64,000 bases of DNA, from NCBI RefSeq assembly GCF_000688255.1, contig NZ_JHYS01000016.1, positions 22,517 through 86,516 of the forward strand, written 5' to 3'. The DNA is from Simplicispira psychrophila DSM 11588 (GTDB lineage: Bacteria; Pseudomonadota; Gammaproteobacteria; Burkholderiales; Burkholderiaceae_C). The translations under genes and the position numbers were made by a program. Below are positions 37,582 through 48,242 of this stretch, one piece after another. Every line of letters begins with the position of its first letter. The stretch's first letter is position 1. The notes beneath the pieces are model-generated. The model searched no databases. It saw nothing but the letters and a program-made list of their open reading frames with translations, and was not told the origin of the DNA.

Positions 37582-38361
37582 TCAGAGAGCGTCGGTACGG
37601 GCCAGACGGTCGTGCAGCTGCACCAGCGCCTGCGTCAGCTTGTGCCGGGGATCGAGGTGAATCATCGGCAGCGCCAGCTGGTGCGATTCACGCACCTTGA
37701 CCGATTGCGGCAGGTACGGCTGCAGCACCGGCAGGCCTTCGTCCACCAGCTCTTGCACCAGTTGCTGAGGCAGCTTGGCGCGTGCCTGGAACTGGTTCAC
37801 GACAATGCCGCGGATCGCCAGTTGTGGGTTGTGATCCGCGCGGATCTCTTCCACATTGGCCAGCAGGGTGTAGAGCGCCTGCCGCGAAAAATCATCGCAA
37901 TCAAACGGGATCAGGCAGCCGCTCGCGCCCATCAACGCCGAGCGGGTATAGAAGTTCAGCGCTGGCGGCGTGTCGATGTAGATGCGGTCGTACACCGGCG
38001 CCAGTTGCTGCAGCGCCTCGCGCAGTTTGTAGATCTTGTGGCGCGACTCCAGCTTGCCTTGCAGCTCGTCGAGTTGCGGCCCCGAGGCCATCAAGTCCAG
38101 CCGCTCGAACGGCGTGCGGACAACAAACTCGGTCGGCGCCGGCGGCCGAAAGCTGTAGCCCAGCGTCTGCTCAAAAAACCCCACCACGCTGGGCTGCTCC
38201 GGGTTGGGCGCGTGGCCCAGCAGATAGGCGCTGGAATTGCCTTGCGAGTCCAGGTCGATCACCAGGGTGCGCAGCCCCTGGCTAGCGCTGATGGCGGCCA
38301 GATTGCAGGTGATGGTGGATTTGCCCACACCACCCTTCTGATTGAAAACGACAAGCGCCAT
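37582..38361 (-). CDS. ParA/Soj-family ATPase without a ParB partner
   Basis: This 259-residue deviant Walker A ATPase starts MALVVFNQKGGVGKSTITCN, with the two lysines of the ParA motif. DLDSQGNSSAYLLGHAPNPE and IYIDTPPALNFYTRSALMGA follow. It lacks the N-terminal helix-turn-helix of plasmid ParA. No parB-like gene is adjacent and no parS-like repeats were seen. It is 12 bases upstream of the hemerythrin-GGDEF gene on the same strand, so the two likely share a transcript. Similar orphan ParA proteins position chemoreceptors, flagella or other cargo, but the cargo here is unknown. Confidence 0.85.
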   Translation of the reverse strand: MALVVFNQKGGVGKSTITCNLAAISASQGLRTLVIDLDSQGNSSAYLLGHAPNPEQPSVVGFFEQTLGYSFRPPAPTEFVVRTPFERLDLMASGPQLDELQGKLESRHKIYKLREALQQLAPVYDRIYIDTPPALNFYTRSALMGASGCLIPFDCDDFSRQALYTLLANVEEIRADHNPQLAIRGIVVNQFQARAKLPQQLVQELVDEGLPVLQPYLPQSVKVRESHQLALPMIHLDPRHKLTQALVQLHDRLARTDAL

Positions 38362-38528
38362 GGTGATTCCTTATTTTGATGCCCACCCGGCCCCAGTGCC
38401 GTTTGCAGCCGGGCGATTATGGGATATGGGCCGTGGGAGAATCGCCGCCCACCCACCCAAGGCATGATGTACCACAGCCTTGGCGCTGCTATTTTCTTGG
38501 CACGGGCCTGTCCGGCCCTCAAGCACCC

Positions 38529-39641
38529 ATGACCGACCTACTCCCCTCCTTCGACCAGCCGGCGCCCATCGCCCACACGCTCAGCGACTTCGATTTCGCC
38601 CTGCCCCCCCACCTGATTGCCCAACACCCCACGCCCGAGCGCAGCGCATCACGCTTGCTGGACGGCCGCGCCACCCAGCCGGTGGACCGCATCTTCAAGG
38701 AACTGCCCCGCCTGCTGCGCGCTGGCGACCTGCTGGTGTTCAATGACACCCGCGTCGTCAAGGCGCGTGTCTTTGGCGAAAAAGCCAGCGGCGGCAAGCT
38801 GGAACTGCTGATCGAGCGCGTGCTGACCGGCAACGAAGTCGTGGCGCACATGAAAGTCAGCAAAAAACCCCTGCCCGGCGCCGTCGTCCACTTGGCCGGT
38901 GGCCGACGCGGCGGCGGTTTTGACGCCCTGTTGCTGGGCCGCTGGCCGGACGAGAACGGCCCGCTGTTCCGCTTTGCGCTGCACGGGGCCGCCGGCGAAA
39001 CCCCCTACGACTTGATGGAGCGCCACGGCCACCTGCCACTGCCACCGTACATCGAGCGCCAGCAACAAGGCGGCCACGACCCCGACGCGGCGGAGGACAC
39101 CGAGCGCTACCAAACCGTGTTTGCCCGCGCCCCCGGCGCCGTGGCCGCACCGACCGCCGCGCTGCACTTTGACGATGCCGTGCTGACCGACCTGGCCGCG
39201 CGCGGCATCGAGCGCGCCAGCGTCACGCTGCACGTCGGCGCCGGCACTTTCCAGCCGGTCAAAACCGAGAACCTGGCCGAGCACCAGATGCACCACGAGT
39301 GGTATGACATCCCGCTGGCCACGCTGGCCGCTTTGGAGCGCTGCCGCCAGCGCGGCGGCCGCGTGGTGGCGGTCGGCACCACCACCGTGCGCACGCTCGA
39401 ATCCTGGGCGCGCACCGGGCAGGTGTCGGGCGACACCAATATCTTCATCACGCCGGGATTTCAATTTGCCGTGGTCGATGTGCTGGTGACCAACTTTCAT
39501 CTGCCCAAAAGCACGCTGATGATGCTGGTCAGCGCCTTTGCCGGCTACGCCCCGGTGATGGGCCTGTACCGCCACGCCATTGCGCAGCAGTACCGGTTTT
39601 TCAGCTATGGGGATGCGATGCTGCTGGAGCGCAGCAGTTGA
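38529..39641 (+). CDS. queA: S-adenosylmethionine:tRNA ribosyltransferase-isomerase
   Basis: QueA transfers and isomerises the ribose of S-adenosylmethionine onto preQ1-tRNA, making epoxyqueuosine. The ATG at 38529 gives [20 protein letters not shown] and 370 residues. [60 protein letters not shown] and [20 protein letters not shown] are all family signatures. The 51-codon open extension upstream runs through the promoter region and is not expected. Other queuosine genes are not visible in the window. Confidence 0.95.
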   Translation: MTDLLPSFDQPAPIAHTLSDFDFALPPHLIAQHPTPERSASRLLDGRATQPVDRIFKELPRLLRAGDLLVFNDTRVVKARVFGEKASGGKLELLIERVLTGNEVVAHMKVSKKPLPGAVVHLAGGRRGGGFDALLLGRWPDENGPLFRFALHGAAGETPYDLMERHGHLPLPPYIERQQQGGHDPDAAEDTERYQTVFARAPGAVAAPTAALHFDDAVLTDLAARGIERASVTLHVGAGTFQPVKTENLAEHQMHHEWYDIPLATLAALERCRQRGGRVVAVGTTTVRTLESWARTGQVSGDTNIFITPGFQFAVVDVLVTNFHLPKSTLMMLVSAFAGYAPVMGLYRHAIAQQYRFFSYGDAMLLERSS

Positions 39642-39663
39642 GGTTTGCGCTTCTGCTATTAAA

Positions 39664-39718
39664 AAAATAGCTTGCAGCGCATACCCCATAAGCGCTACAG
39701 CCGCTTTTTATGCTGATT
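39664..39718 (+). repeat. dispersed ATAGCT repeat between convergent queA and trpB
   Basis: AAAATAGCTTGCAGCGCATA, then CCCCATAAGCGCTACAGCCG and CTTTTTATGCTGATTT. The core and the AAGCGCTACAGCC block match the copy inside uvrA at 56226-56274. It runs up to the trpB stop codon and may help terminate both genes. Confidence 0.75.
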
Positions 39719-40918
39719 TCACAAGCCCAGGTGGTTGGCGACGAAATCCGCATCCTTGTCGCCCCGGCCTGACAGATTCACCAAGATGGTCTGCTCGGGC
39801 GCCATGGTTTGGGCGATTTTCATGGCGTAGGCCACGGCGTGCGCGCTCTCCAGCGCCGGGATGATGCCTTCGCTGCGCGACAGCGCCATGAAGGCATCCA
39901 GACACTCGGTATCGGTGATGGCCTCGTACTGCACGCGGCCCACGTCTTTCAGGTAGCAGTGCTGCGGGCCCACACCGGGGTAGTCCAGCCCCGAGGCAAT
40001 CGAATACACCGGCAGCGGCTCGCCGTGGGCATCCTGCAAGTTGTAGCAAACAAAACCATGGATGGCGCCCTTGGTGCCCAGCGTCATGGTGGCGGCGTGG
40101 TCGGGCGTGTCCAGCCCCTTGCCGGCGGGCTCGACACCGACCAGCTGCACGCCGGCATCGGGCAAAAACTCGGTGAACATGCCAATGGCATTGGAGCCAC
40201 CGCCGACACAGGCCGTCACCACATCAGGCAATTTATGGTGCTGTGCCAAAAACTGCGCCCGTGCTTCGCGCCCGACAATGCTTTGAAAGTCGCGCACCAT
40301 CTTCGGAAACGGGTGCGGACCGACCACCGAGCCGATGGCATAAATAAAATTCACCGGGTCTTTCAGGTACTCCTCGAACGCGCTGTCCACTGCGTCCTTG
40401 AGCGTGCGCGTGCCGCGCGTCACCGGCACCAGCTTGCAGCCCAAGATTTTCATCTTGACGACGTTCGGGTGCTCCTTGGCAATATCGACCTCACCCATGT
40501 GGATTTCGCAGTCAATACCCACCAACGCGCACGCCGACGCCAGCGCCACGCCGTGCTGACCGGCGCCGGTCTCGGCGATCACCTTGGTCTTGCCCATGTA
40601 CTTGGCCAGCAGCGCCTCGCCCAAGCAGTGGTTGATCTTGTGCGCGCCGGTGTGGTTCAGGTCTTCACGCTTGAGATAAATCTGCGCCCCGCCCTGGCGG
40701 GCAGACAGGCGCTTGGCATGAAAAATCGGGCTGGGCCGACCGACATAGTGCGCGTACAAATCAGCCAATTCCTCCTGAAAACCCGCCGTCTGGCGCACGG
40801 CTTCATAGGCGTCATTGATGTCGTCCATGACCGCCTTGAGCTGCGGCGGAATGATCTGTCCACCATATTCGCCAAAGTAGCCTTGCGCATCAGGCATTTC
40901 CAGAAACTGCTGTGTCAT
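39719..40918 (-). CDS. trpB: tryptophan synthase beta subunit, stand-alone copy
   Basis: TrpB condenses indole and serine to tryptophan with pyridoxal phosphate. The 399-residue protein shows [40 protein letters not shown] with the cofactor Lys, [20 protein letters not shown] and [20 protein letters not shown]. These residues are intact, so it should be active. There is no trpA, trpF or other trp gene beside it; neighbours are queA and a protease. The N-terminal [18 protein letters not shown] segment differs from the usual trpFBA-operon enzyme. It may therefore be a second, free-standing TrpB acting on indole without a TrpA partner (inference). Confidence 0.88.
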   Translation of the reverse strand: MTQQFLEMPDAQGYFGEYGGQIIPPQLKAVMDDINDAYEAVRQTAGFQEELADLYAHYVGRPSPIFHAKRLSARQGGAQIYLKREDLNHTGAHKINHCLGEALLAKYMGKTKVIAETGAGQHGVALASACALVGIDCEIHMGEVDIAKEHPNVVKMKILGCKLVPVTRGTRTLKDAVDSAFEEYLKDPVNFIYAIGSVVGPHPFPKMVRDFQSIVGREARAQFLAQHHKLPDVVTACVGGGSNAIGMFTEFLPDAGVQLVGVEPAGKGLDTPDHAATMTLGTKGAIHGFVCYNLQDAHGEPLPVYSIASGLDYPGVGPQHCYLKDVGRVQYEAITDTECLDAFMALSRSEGIIPALESAHAVAYAMKIAQTMAPEQTILVNLSGRGDKDADFVANHLGL

Positions 40919-40986
40919 GTTTGTCTCTCGCTGGGGTAGTGGAGGAGTGGCTCAAAAGCGGTGACATTTTATTGGTTCCAGCCCAC

Positions 40987-41024
40987 AAAAAAGCCCCTCC
41001 CACAGCCTTGGCTGTAGGAGGGGC
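40987..41024 (-). terminator. strong rho-independent terminator after the metalloprotease gene
   Basis: On the minus strand GCCCCTCC-ACAGCC pairs with GGCTGT-GGAGGGGC, a 14-bp stem with one mismatch and a tiny loop, followed by six T. It begins 12 bases after the protease stop codon. Confidence 0.9.
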
Positions 41025-41036
41025 CCATATCAAGCC

Positions 41037-43661
41037 TTAGGGGAACCGGCGTGCGTATTCTGCTGAACTCAGCAAAGAGTCGATCAGCGCGCGCAGGCTG
41101 GCACGTCCTGCTTTCATATCAGCCAGCCAGAGTGCATTTTCGCTGGCGCTGGGCGCACGGCGCAACATGCCGGCATAGGCCATGGTGATGCTGTTGTCGT
41201 ATTTGTTGGTGCTGATGTTTTCAGCCGACTCGGAGAAGCCAATCATCATCTCCCCCCGAATCAAACCCGCATTGACACGCCCCACCCAGTAATCACGCCC
41301 GGCAGGCTCGGCTGCGCGGCCAAGCACGTTCTGATAGACCCGCTCGACAAACTGCAGGTTGTTCAAGGCACCGTAGGTGGTAATGAACTCGGCCGATTGG
41401 GCAAACGAATCCGACACATGGTTGAACACGCGTCCACTGCTGCCGTTATCGGGGTACATCTCGCCATACCAATACATCAGGCCACCATAGTCGGGGATAC
41501 GCTGAAAGTAGGCGGTATACAAACGCACCAACGGGCCGTAGCGGTTGCTAAAGTCGGGCTGTGCCATGAAAGACTCAATCAGCGCTGCACGGCTGATCGT
41601 GCCTGATTGGAGCTGGCCGACCCACTGACTCAGACCAGCAGTATCGGGGCTGCGGTTGAATAAGTCGCGGTACTGCTGGCTAACAAACACCACCGGATCG
41701 CTCAAGGTGCCGCCACTGCCCGAGCTGGTATTGAAAGTGGCGGTGGCGTTCAGCGTTGACGTTCCAGCAGCCAAGGCGCAGGTGCTGGAGGTGCCCGTGC
41801 AAGCACCACTCCAGCCGCCAAAGGTGCTGCCTGCCATCGGATTGGCGGTGAGCGTGATGGCTGTGGTTGACGGAAAACTCGCCGAAGCCACTGCACAACC
41901 CACTGCCGCACAGCTCAGACCCGCCGGAGAACTGCTGATGCTGCCACTGCCAAAACCGCCTTTGGTGACGGTCACCAAGCGCGCGGTCGGGGCCAGGGTG
42001 AAGAGAGCGCCAACGTTGCGCGTGCCGTCCATAGTGACGCTGCACGTGCTAGCCGTGCCACTGCAGCCGTCGGTCCAGCCACTAAACAGGCTGCCCGTCG
42101 CAGGTGAGGCCGTGAGCATCACGGCGGTGCTGGCAGCATAAGCTTCGCTGCAATCGCTACCGCACTGGATGCCGCTGGGTGCGCTGGTCACGCTACCGCT
42201 GCCCGTGCCGCTGCGCGCCACGGAGAGCGTGTAGCTCACCGGGGGTGCCACATTGTCAATGGGCAGGGAGCTTTGCGCAGAAGCCGACATCACATCGGCC
42301 ACGCGCCCGGGGTTCACGCCATAAGGGTGGTTGGTACCAAAATTGAAGCTGACATTGCCCATGCCAGGAGACATCGTATGGCAGTAACTCATGATGGTGC
42401 CGGTGCGCTGCCCAGCGGCACCACCGGTGATGGAGCCCATGCCAGGCAACGGCCCATTGCGCCCGGCCCCCCCGTTGCGCGCGCCACATTGGGAATTGGT
42501 GCTATCGGCATAGCAGCAGTCGATGGCACCACCCTGTACGGCACCCGAGGAAGGATCGTCATAGTTATGGGTGTGGGTACTGCCAAAAGCGTGCCCTATT
42601 TCATGGGCCACCTCCAGTGCGTCCCATACGATTTGCGGGTTGGCAGCAGAAAAATCGCCTTCAATGCCGGTGCTGACACCATAGGCATATGAAGAAGTGG
42701 ACAACGTATCCAGATACGCTACACCTCCCCCCCCATTTTTGGCACTGAGCAGATGCACATGGTGGCGCGCTTGCGCCGAGCGGGGCGCCGCGTTCCAGTA
42801 GGTCTGCAATTCAGACAACTGGTTTGACGCACTGGTAGTCGTCCAAGGATCGGCTGGTGTTGCGTAAATATTGACTTGCAACAGGTTCAGGCGCGTGCCG
42901 ATTTCACCTTGGTAGCGGGTATTGATGTAGCCGAAAAGATCAGCAATGTAAGCTGACGTCTGACTTGAGCCTCCCAAGCGCTGAAACAACTCATAATCGG
43001 TCTCAATAATCAGGTCGGCGCGGCGTTGCATACCGGCCACGCCAGCCTGCCGTGGGGCCGCCTGAAGAGCGGCCGATTTGAGCGCTCGACGCAGAGCGCT
43101 ATCCACTGGCGAGTGATTTTCTTTAATGAACTGCGGTGTCACATCACAAGAGAAGGTGCGCCCGAGGAAATCGCTTTCTTTGTCAATGCGGCGCGCCGAC
43201 GCCAGCGCCGAACGCTGGGGCGATCCGGAACTGACTTCACTGACAAACACTTCGCCACCGCGATCAACGATTGAGCGCATGGCACCCTCGCTGTCGATGG
43301 AGACAAACACCGAACTGCCAGGCTCGCCCGCGAGTTGGCCACTGAAATGCGCACGCGACGGTGGCGCAATGTCGCGGGTTTGATCGCCCGTATGAACGAT
43401 GAAGCGGGTTTGCGCGTCAGTGACGGACACCCGGCGCAATTCGGCCGTGGCCGTACTGCGGCTGCGCTCATCCAGGCTCAAGCTTTCCAGTCGCAACGTA
43501 TCACCCACGGCCAAGCGCAAGGCCTGCTGTCGCTGGGCTGCAGACTGGGTGACAGAAGGCATGTGCAACACCATTTGCGCCAGTGCAGGCGCCAGCGGCA
43601 CAGCAGACAACAGGAGAGCAAGGACCTGAGGGCGCAAGAATTTGCGGAATGTAAGGGGCAT
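41037..43661 (-). CDS. secreted reprolysin-type zinc metalloprotease with Gly/Ser-rich repeats and DUF4214-like C-terminus
   Basis: The start at 43661 gives 874 residues with a clear Sec signal (MPLTFRKFLRPQVLALLLSA, VPLAPALA then Q). An ATG at 43772 would bury this signal, so I reject it. The catalytic zinc motif HEIGHAFGSTH (HExxHxxGxxH) is near residue 353, with a downstream GTIMSYCHTM Met-turn. Residues about 475-640 hold two cysteine-paired repeats (LFSGWTDGCSGTASTCSVTM, TFGGWSGACTGTSSTCAL). The last 230 residues resemble DUF4214 units (YRDLFNRSPDTAGLSQWVGQ; VYQNVLGRAAEPAGRDYWVG), common in large exported proteins. It is divergent from a type I secretion operon. Substrate unknown. Confidence 0.85.
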   Translation of the reverse strand: MPLTFRKFLRPQVLALLLSAVPLAPALAQMVLHMPSVTQSAAQRQQALRLAVGDTLRLESLSLDERSRSTATAELRRVSVTDAQTRFIVHTGDQTRDIAPPSRAHFSGQLAGEPGSSVFVSIDSEGAMRSIVDRGGEVFVSEVSSGSPQRSALASARRIDKESDFLGRTFSCDVTPQFIKENHSPVDSALRRALKSAALQAAPRQAGVAGMQRRADLIIETDYELFQRLGGSSQTSAYIADLFGYINTRYQGEIGTRLNLLQVNIYATPADPWTTTSASNQLSELQTYWNAAPRSAQARHHVHLLSAKNGGGGVAYLDTLSTSSYAYGVSTGIEGDFSAANPQIVWDALEVAHEIGHAFGSTHTHNYDDPSSGAVQGGAIDCCYADSTNSQCGARNGGAGRNGPLPGMGSITGGAAGQRTGTIMSYCHTMSPGMGNVSFNFGTNHPYGVNPGRVADVMSASAQSSLPIDNVAPPVSYTLSVARSGTGSGSVTSAPSGIQCGSDCSEAYAASTAVMLTASPATGSLFSGWTDGCSGTASTCSVTMDGTRNVGALFTLAPTARLVTVTKGGFGSGSISSSPAGLSCAAVGCAVASASFPSTTAITLTANPMAGSTFGGWSGACTGTSSTCALAAGTSTLNATATFNTSSGSGGTLSDPVVFVSQQYRDLFNRSPDTAGLSQWVGQLQSGTISRAALIESFMAQPDFSNRYGPLVRLYTAYFQRIPDYGGLMYWYGEMYPDNGSSGRVFNHVSDSFAQSAEFITTYGALNNLQFVERVYQNVLGRAAEPAGRDYWVGRVNAGLIRGEMMIGFSESAENISTNKYDNSITMAYAGMLRRAPSASENALWLADMKAGRASLRALIDSLLSSAEYARRFP

Positions 43662-43921
43662 TTTGGACAATTGCAACTGGACAGGGCAAACCGGCAAGGG
43701 GTGCCACGGCGTGGCGCGGAGGCGGCTCCATGACGTGGCTGGGGGCGCACGTATAGTGCATTTTGACATCATCGTAACGCGTAAAGATCGTTAATTACAA
43801 TAGCTGGCAAAGTGCTGTAGTCCGCTTTTTTGCTGCACGTCTGTCTGCAGTAGCGCACAACACAGCGATAAGAAATTCCCGGGCAGCGCATCGGATTGTG
43901 GTTTTTTTGTTGCTCGCCACA

Positions 43922-43948
43922 TCTCCTATATGAACTTCATATAGGAGA
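43922..43948. promoter_or_regulatory. perfect 12-bp palindrome upstream of the type I secretion operon (candidate operator)
   Basis: TCTCCTATATGA and TCATATAGGAGA are exact reverse complements around ACT. It ends 21 bases before the first ATG of the operon, in the 308-base divergent region shared with the protease gene. It could be an operator or an RNA hairpin that hides the AGGAGA in its right arm. No T-run follows, so it is not a terminator. Confidence 0.7.
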
Positions 43949-43969
43949 CTGCTACACTGCCCTTCCTTT

Positions 43970-44613
43970 ATGACCTCCATGCTCCGCATCTCGCTCAACG
44001 CTTCGCCTGAACAAGTACAGCGTCTGCAGGCTTTGCAGAGCGGATTTGCGCAGGTGTGTAACGCTTTGGCACCGCTGGTGCAGCAAACGCGGGTATGGAA
44101 TCGGGTTGCCCTGCACCACCTGGCGTACCGCCAGCTACGCGAGCAGTTCCCCGAGATGGGCTCGCAAATGGTGTGTAACGCCATCTACTCCGTTTCGCGC
44201 ACCTGCCGGATGGTGTTCCAGCACCCTGACAGCCCGTTCAGCCTGCAGCGCCTGGGCAGCAAGCCGCTGCCGCTGTTGCGCTTTGCCGATTCGTGTCCGG
44301 TGTACTTTGACCGGCATACCCTGAGCCTCAAGGCCGGCCAATTGTCCATGTTCACGCTGGATGGACGGATGCGCTTTCAGCTGACGCTGCGTCCCGAGGA
44401 CGAGCAGGCCTTTCATACCTCGAAGCTGCGTGAGATCGTGTTGGCGCGCCGCGCCGACAGTGTTTATGAACTGTCGTTTCTACTGGCACCGCTGGATGTT
44501 GCGACACCAGTGGTACCGCTACTTGCAGCGGCCCCAGCCACGGCGCTGGTGACCGAGGCGCCCGAAGGCGTGAGCGGTGAAATCCCTGAATACATCATTG
44601 TTGAAGAAGCTTC

Positions 44614-44617
<4 letters not shown>
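43970..44617 (+). CDS. TnpB N-terminal-like protein lacking the RuvC nuclease, first gene of a type I secretion operon
   Basis: The 215-residue product resembles the N-terminal half of IS200/IS605 TnpB. LRISLNASPEQVQRLQALQS and CNALAPLV match the first strand and helices. VALHHLAYRQLREQFPEMGS with QMVCNAIYSVSRTC matches the REC-like helices. CPVYFDRHTLSLKAGQLSMF with TLDGRMRFQLTL matches the beta-barrel returning strand. In TnpB the RuvC domain would begin where this protein instead runs into an Ala/Pro-rich, acidic tail (EAPEGVSGEIPEYIIVEEAS). No DDE residues or zinc ribbon are present. Its stop overlaps the next ABC exporter gene by four bases (ATGA), so it is translationally coupled rather than a dying transposon fragment. 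Function unknown; a regulatory role is speculation. An alternative ATG lies at 43979. Confidence 0.7.
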
Positions 44618-46386
<1,769 letters not shown>

Positions 46387-46412
46387 TTTCTGCAACCGCA
46401 TCCCTACCTGTT

Positions 46413-48167
46413 ATGAATACCCCCCGTTTTTTTCGCCGCAGCGAACTGGCCGAGGCACTGTGGACCTTTCGCCGCGAGTTTCTCGTGGTGGGTGTCTTCA
46501 GCATGGTGGCCAATGTGCTCATGCTCTCGCCCACGCTCTACATGCTGCAGGTGTTTGACCGCGTCATGAGCAGCCGCAGCGAACTGACGCTGCTGGCCAT
46601 GTCGCTGATCACGTTGTTTCTGTTTCTGGTGATGGCCTTTGCCGAGTGGATGCGCTCGCGGGTGCTGGTGCGCGCTGGCATGCGCATCGACCAAGTCCTC
46701 AGCACCCGCGTGTTCAATGCCAGCTTCGAGGACCGCCTGAGCCAGTCCAGCACCACTACGGCCCGGGCCTTTGGCGACCTGATCAACATCCGCCAGTTTC
46801 TGACGGGCAACGGCATCCTAGCGTTCTTTGATACACCCTGGGCGCCGGTGTATTTGCTGGTGCTGTTCCTGCTGCACCCGACCTTGGGCTTTGTGGCGAT
46901 CTTTTTTGCCGCAGTGCAAGCCTTGTTGGTGTGGTTTGGCCACCGCCAGACCGTGGCGCCCTCTGAAGCTGCATCCAAGGCCAGCAGCGAAGCCGGCGCC
47001 TACCTGCACAGCAAGCTGCGCAACGCTGAAGTGCTCGAATCCATGGGCATGGTGCACAACCTGCACCCGCACTGGGCCGAACGCCATGCCCAGGCTCTGG
47101 CCCTGCAGGGCCGCGCGCAAGCGTTGTCCCACCGCATCACGGCCTGGAGCAAATTCATCCGCTACACCCAGCAATCGCTGGCGCTGGGCGTGGGTGCCCT
47201 GCTGGTGATTGACGGACAACTGTCACCGGGCGGCATGATCGCGGCTAATGTGTTGATGTCCCGCGCACTGGGGCCCATTGACATGCTGGCCAATACCTGG
47301 CGCAGCTTCATTGGCGCGCGGGCGGCCTTCGAGCGGCTGGAAACCTTGTTGGCCAAACACCCCGAGCGCGATCCGGCGCTCTCGCGCGTGGCACCTACCG
47401 GCGCACTGACGCTGCGCAACGTGGTGGCCACCGCCGCCGGACGCGCCGAACCCATCTTGAAGGGCATCAGCACCGCCGTACACGCGGGCACCGTGACCGT
47501 GGTCCTTGGCCCCTCGGGCTCCGGAAAATCCACCCTGGCGCGCTGCATGATCGGTATCTGGCCCACCATGGCGGGTGAAGTGCTGTTGGACGGCCTGCCT
47601 GTCAACGGCTGGGACCGCAACGAACTCGGCCCCTACCTGGGTTACTTGCCGCAGGACATCGAACTGCTGGAAGGCTCGATTGCCGAGAACATTGCCCGCT
47701 TTGGCGAGGTGGACTCTGAAAAAGTCATTACCGCCGCACGCAGCGCCGGCCTGCATGAAATGATTCTGCGTTTCCCCAAGGGCTACGACACGCCGATTGG
47801 CGAAGCCGGCAACCTGCTCTCGGGTGGCCAGCGCCAGCGCATTGGTCTGGCGCGTGCGGTGTATGGCGACCCGGTGCTGGTCGTGCTGGACGAGCCCAAC
47901 GCCAACCTCGACGACGTGGGCGAAGCCGCGCTGGTGCGTACCGTGCTGCAGCTCAAGGCGCGCGGCTGCACGGTGTTCCTGATCACACACCGGCCCGGCA
48001 TCGTCGACGTGGCCGACCGGTTGTTGATTCTACAAAACGGCCAAGTGCAAGCCGATGGCCCGCGCGAAGCCGTGGTGGCGGCACTGCAGGCGGCGCAGGC
48101 CAACGCTGCCCGCCAAGCCCAGGCGCCCACGCCCCCCAGCGGCGCCTTGCAACCGCAGCCTGCATGA
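46413..48167 (+). CDS. type I secretion ABC exporter subunit 2 (PrtD/AprD type)
   Basis: This 584-residue paralogue of the preceding protein has the same membrane-ATPase architecture: LSPTLYMLQVFDRVMSSRSE in the membrane domain, then Walker A GPSGSGKSTLARCMIG, signature LSGGQRQRIGLARAVYGDPV and Walker B VLVVLDEPNANLDDVG. It also carries SLITLFLFLVMAFAEWMRSR. It starts 26 bases after the first exporter gene. Both ATPase sites look competent. Two full-length TMD-ATPase genes in tandem suggest a heterodimer or two exporters sharing one adaptor and one channel. Confidence 0.93.
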   Translation: MNTPRFFRRSELAEALWTFRREFLVVGVFSMVANVLMLSPTLYMLQVFDRVMSSRSELTLLAMSLITLFLFLVMAFAEWMRSRVLVRAGMRIDQVLSTRVFNASFEDRLSQSSTTTARAFGDLINIRQFLTGNGILAFFDTPWAPVYLLVLFLLHPTLGFVAIFFAAVQALLVWFGHRQTVAPSEAASKASSEAGAYLHSKLRNAEVLESMGMVHNLHPHWAERHAQALALQGRAQALSHRITAWSKFIRYTQQSLALGVGALLVIDGQLSPGGMIAANVLMSRALGPIDMLANTWRSFIGARAAFERLETLLAKHPERDPALSRVAPTGALTLRNVVATAAGRAEPILKGISTAVHAGTVTVVLGPSGSGKSTLARCMIGIWPTMAGEVLLDGLPVNGWDRNELGPYLGYLPQDIELLEGSIAENIARFGEVDSEKVITAARSAGLHEMILRFPKGYDTPIGEAGNLLSGGQRQRIGLARAVYGDPVLVVLDEPNANLDDVGEAALVRTVLQLKARGCTVFLITHRPGIVDVADRLLILQNGQVQADGPREAVVAALQAAQANAARQAQAPTPPSGALQPQPA

Positions 48168-48242
48168 CGCACCGGTTTTCTTGCCGTTCTCTTTTCCTGC
48201 CCTTGCTTCTTTTATTGATGCTTTTTTCTGTCGGGTACTGAC

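Noticed and set aside
37162..38379. 405-codon plus-strand open frame opposite parA and the hemerythrin-GGDEF gene
   Set aside because: It spans two recognised minus-strand genes and their gap and has no family features.
43661..43772. upstream ATG as the protease start
   Set aside because: It would place 37 non-hydrophobic residues before a perfect Sec signal peptide.
43795..44184. 129-codon minus-strand open frame upstream of the protease
   Set aside because: It crosses the palindrome and is antisense to the TnpB-like gene; no motif or start signal.
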